A DNA stretch of 64,000 nucleotides. Source: Pseudomonas fluorescens. GTDB taxonomy: Bacteria > Pseudomonadota > Gammaproteobacteria > Pseudomonadales > Pseudomonadaceae. Both the position numbers and the translations under genes were made by a program. The notes under the pieces are model-generated. The model saw only the letters and a program-made list of their open reading frames with translations. It ran no database searches and was not told the DNA's origin. This document shows positions 62,831 through 64,000 of this stretch, one piece after another; the stretch's first letter is position 1; the number at the start of each line of letters is the position of its first letter. The stretch spans positions 62,001 through 126,000 of the forward strand of contig NZ_JAGGOG010000006.1 of NCBI RefSeq assembly GCF_018614655.1, given 5' to 3'.

Positions 62831-64000
62831 AGATCCTCGCCATCCGCCTGAAAAACCTCGCCTCCCTGGCGGGCCCGTTCGAGATCGACTTTACCGCGGA
62901 GCCCCTGGCCAGTGCCGGGTTGTTCGCGATTACCGGGCCGACCGGGGCCGGTAAAAGTACCCTGCTGGATGCCCTGTGCCTGGCGCTGTTTGGCGCGGTG
63001 CCGCGCCTGGGCGACACCGGCCAGGCGAAGTTGCCCGATGCCGACAGCGATATTTCCATTGGCGACCCGCGCACGCTGATTCGTCGCGGCACCGGCGGTG
63101 GTTATGCCGAGGTGGATTTTGTCGGCGTCAGCGGCCGTCGCTATCGCGCGCGCTGGGAAGCCAACCGTGCCCGGGACAAGGCCAGCGGCAAGCTGCAAAA
63201 CAGCCGCCAGAGTTTGATTGATCTGGACAGCGAGCAACTGCTGGCTAGCCAGAAAACCGAATACAAGACCCAGCTGGAACTGGCCCTGGGCCTGAACTTC
63301 GAGCAGTTCACCCGTGCGGTGTTGTTGGCGCAAAGCGAGTTCAGCGCGTTCCTCAAGGCCAATGACAACGAGCGCAGTGAGCTACTGGAAAAGCTCACCG
63401 ACACTGCGCTCTACACCCAACTGGGCCGCCGCGCCTTCGACAAAGCCAAAGACGCCAAGGAGACCCACAAGCTGCTGCAGGACCAGGCCACCGGCATCAC
63501 GCCGCTGCCTGCCGAGGCTCGCGCCGAACTTGATCAGCATCTCAGCCAAGCCCAGCAGCAACTCAAGCAGCAGCAGGCCCAACTCAAGCAACTTGAGCAG
63601 CAGCACACCTGGCTCAAGGAATTGCGCGAATGGCAGGAACGCCAGCAAAACGCGACTGAGCAACTGCAGCAGGCCCAGCAGGACTGGGACGGCCAGGCCC
63701 AGCAACGACTGGACCTGAGCCGCCTGGAGCAATTGACGCCGCAACGTCATCACTTCTCACGCCTGGCTGAGCTGACCAGCCAGTTGCAGCCCTTGGCCGC
63801 ACAGATTCAACAGCACCTTGAACAACAAGCCGGCCTGCTGGTGCGTCGGGATCAACTGCAACTGCAGCAGACCGATGTGCAAGCGGCCCTCGCCCAAGCC
63901 CTGAAGCAGCAAGTCGATGCTGTGCCGTTGCTGCGCCAGGCCTTCGAGACGCAAAGCACCCTCACCCACTTGACCGAAGATCTGGCGAAACGCAGCGCGG
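62827..64000 (+). CDS. sbcC: Exonuclease subunit SbcC, 5' part (runs off window)
   Basis: ATG at 62827 overlaps the sbcD stop (ATGA). 391 codons are visible with no stop. Rad50-type ATPase N-terminus: MKILAIRLKNLASLAGPFEIDF, Walker A FAITGPTGAGKSTLLDALCLALFG (residues ~35-45), then LRGFSx-like region RAVLLAQSEFSAFLKANDNERSELLEKLTDT with the Q-loop glutamine. From ~235 a long Gln/Leu-rich coiled coil begins (LSQAQQQLKQQQAQLKQLEQQ). A complete protein would be over 1,000 residues. Confidence 0.94.
   Translation, partial: MKILAIRLKNLASLAGPFEIDFTAEPLASAGLFAITGPTGAGKSTLLDALCLALFGAVPRLGDTGQAKLPDADSDISIGDPRTLIRRGTGGGYAEVDFVGVSGRRYRARWEANRARDKASGKLQNSRQSLIDLDSEQLLASQKTEYKTQLELALGLNFEQFTRAVLLAQSEFSAFLKANDNERSELLEKLTDTALYTQLGRRAFDKAKDAKETHKLLQDQATGITPLPAEARAELDQHLSQAQQQLKQQQAQLKQLEQQHTWLKELREWQERQQNATEQLQQAQQDWDGQAQQRLDLSRLEQLTPQRHHFSRLAELTSQLQPLAAQIQQHLEQQAGLLVRRDQLQLQQTDVQAALAQALKQQVDAVPLLRQAFETQSTLTHLTEDLAKRSA

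Overview
The window looks like chromosome from a fluorescens-group Pseudomonas. It is GC-rich, the genes are pseudomonad-like (AmpR/AmpC pair, 1,619-residue NAD-glutamate dehydrogenase, MocR regulators, MiaE, AcnB, DUF6124, DUF1289), and many intergenic gaps hold REP/BIME-type inverted repeats of a few recurring families. I see no rRNA or tRNA gene, CRISPR array, prophage, transposase or integrase. The first and last genes (a cystathionine beta-synthase and sbcC) run off the window.

Layout. 1-10.98 kb: reverse transsulfuration pair; a Tat-exported SMP-30 protein facing an NTF2-like protein; a MocR regulator facing a DMT exporter; YceI; a thioesterase; a dienelactone hydrolase; the divergent ampR/ampC pair; a small Ada-type zinc protein. 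10.94-20.84 kb: a complete-looking itaconate locus on the minus strand (ich, acyl-CoA dehydrogenase, MmgE/PrpD, ict, ccl, TRAP transporter dctPQM) with a divergent LysR regulator and a dyad operator candidate. 21.8-26.8 kb: an envelope-stress block with a beta-lactamase-fold protein whose nucleophilic serine is alanine (AxxK), a MipA/OmpV barrel and a convergent two-component pair resembling ParRS. 27-33.4 kb: MFS carrier, miaE, universal stress protein, DUF1289 protein and acnB (GTG start, hairpin in its leader).

33.7-47.8 kb: a HAAAP serine/threonine permease; an isochorismatase-fold hydrolase preceded by what looks like a threonine-codon transcription attenuator; a 2-hydroxyacid dehydrogenase; an orphan TadG-like protein; a phosphotransferase/SDR pair; an AhpD-like protein facing a second MocR regulator; small stress proteins; tag; and a DctA-like symporter followed by two GntR-family regulators. 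47.9-64 kb: gdhB; a small conserved protein; a MoxR/DUF58/DUF4381/BatA/BatB/BatD operon coupled by 4-8 base overlaps; a strongly foldable leader before a DUF6124 gene; and sbcD-sbcC.

The two least expected signals are RNA-level. One is at 35162-35341: a leader peptide with six Thr codons in seven positions, a hairpin over those codons, a possible antiterminator and an intrinsic terminator. The other is at 60962-61106: a multibranched element with a cUUCGg tetraloop and two identical strands competing for one partner. Both are read directly from sequence and neither has been tested.
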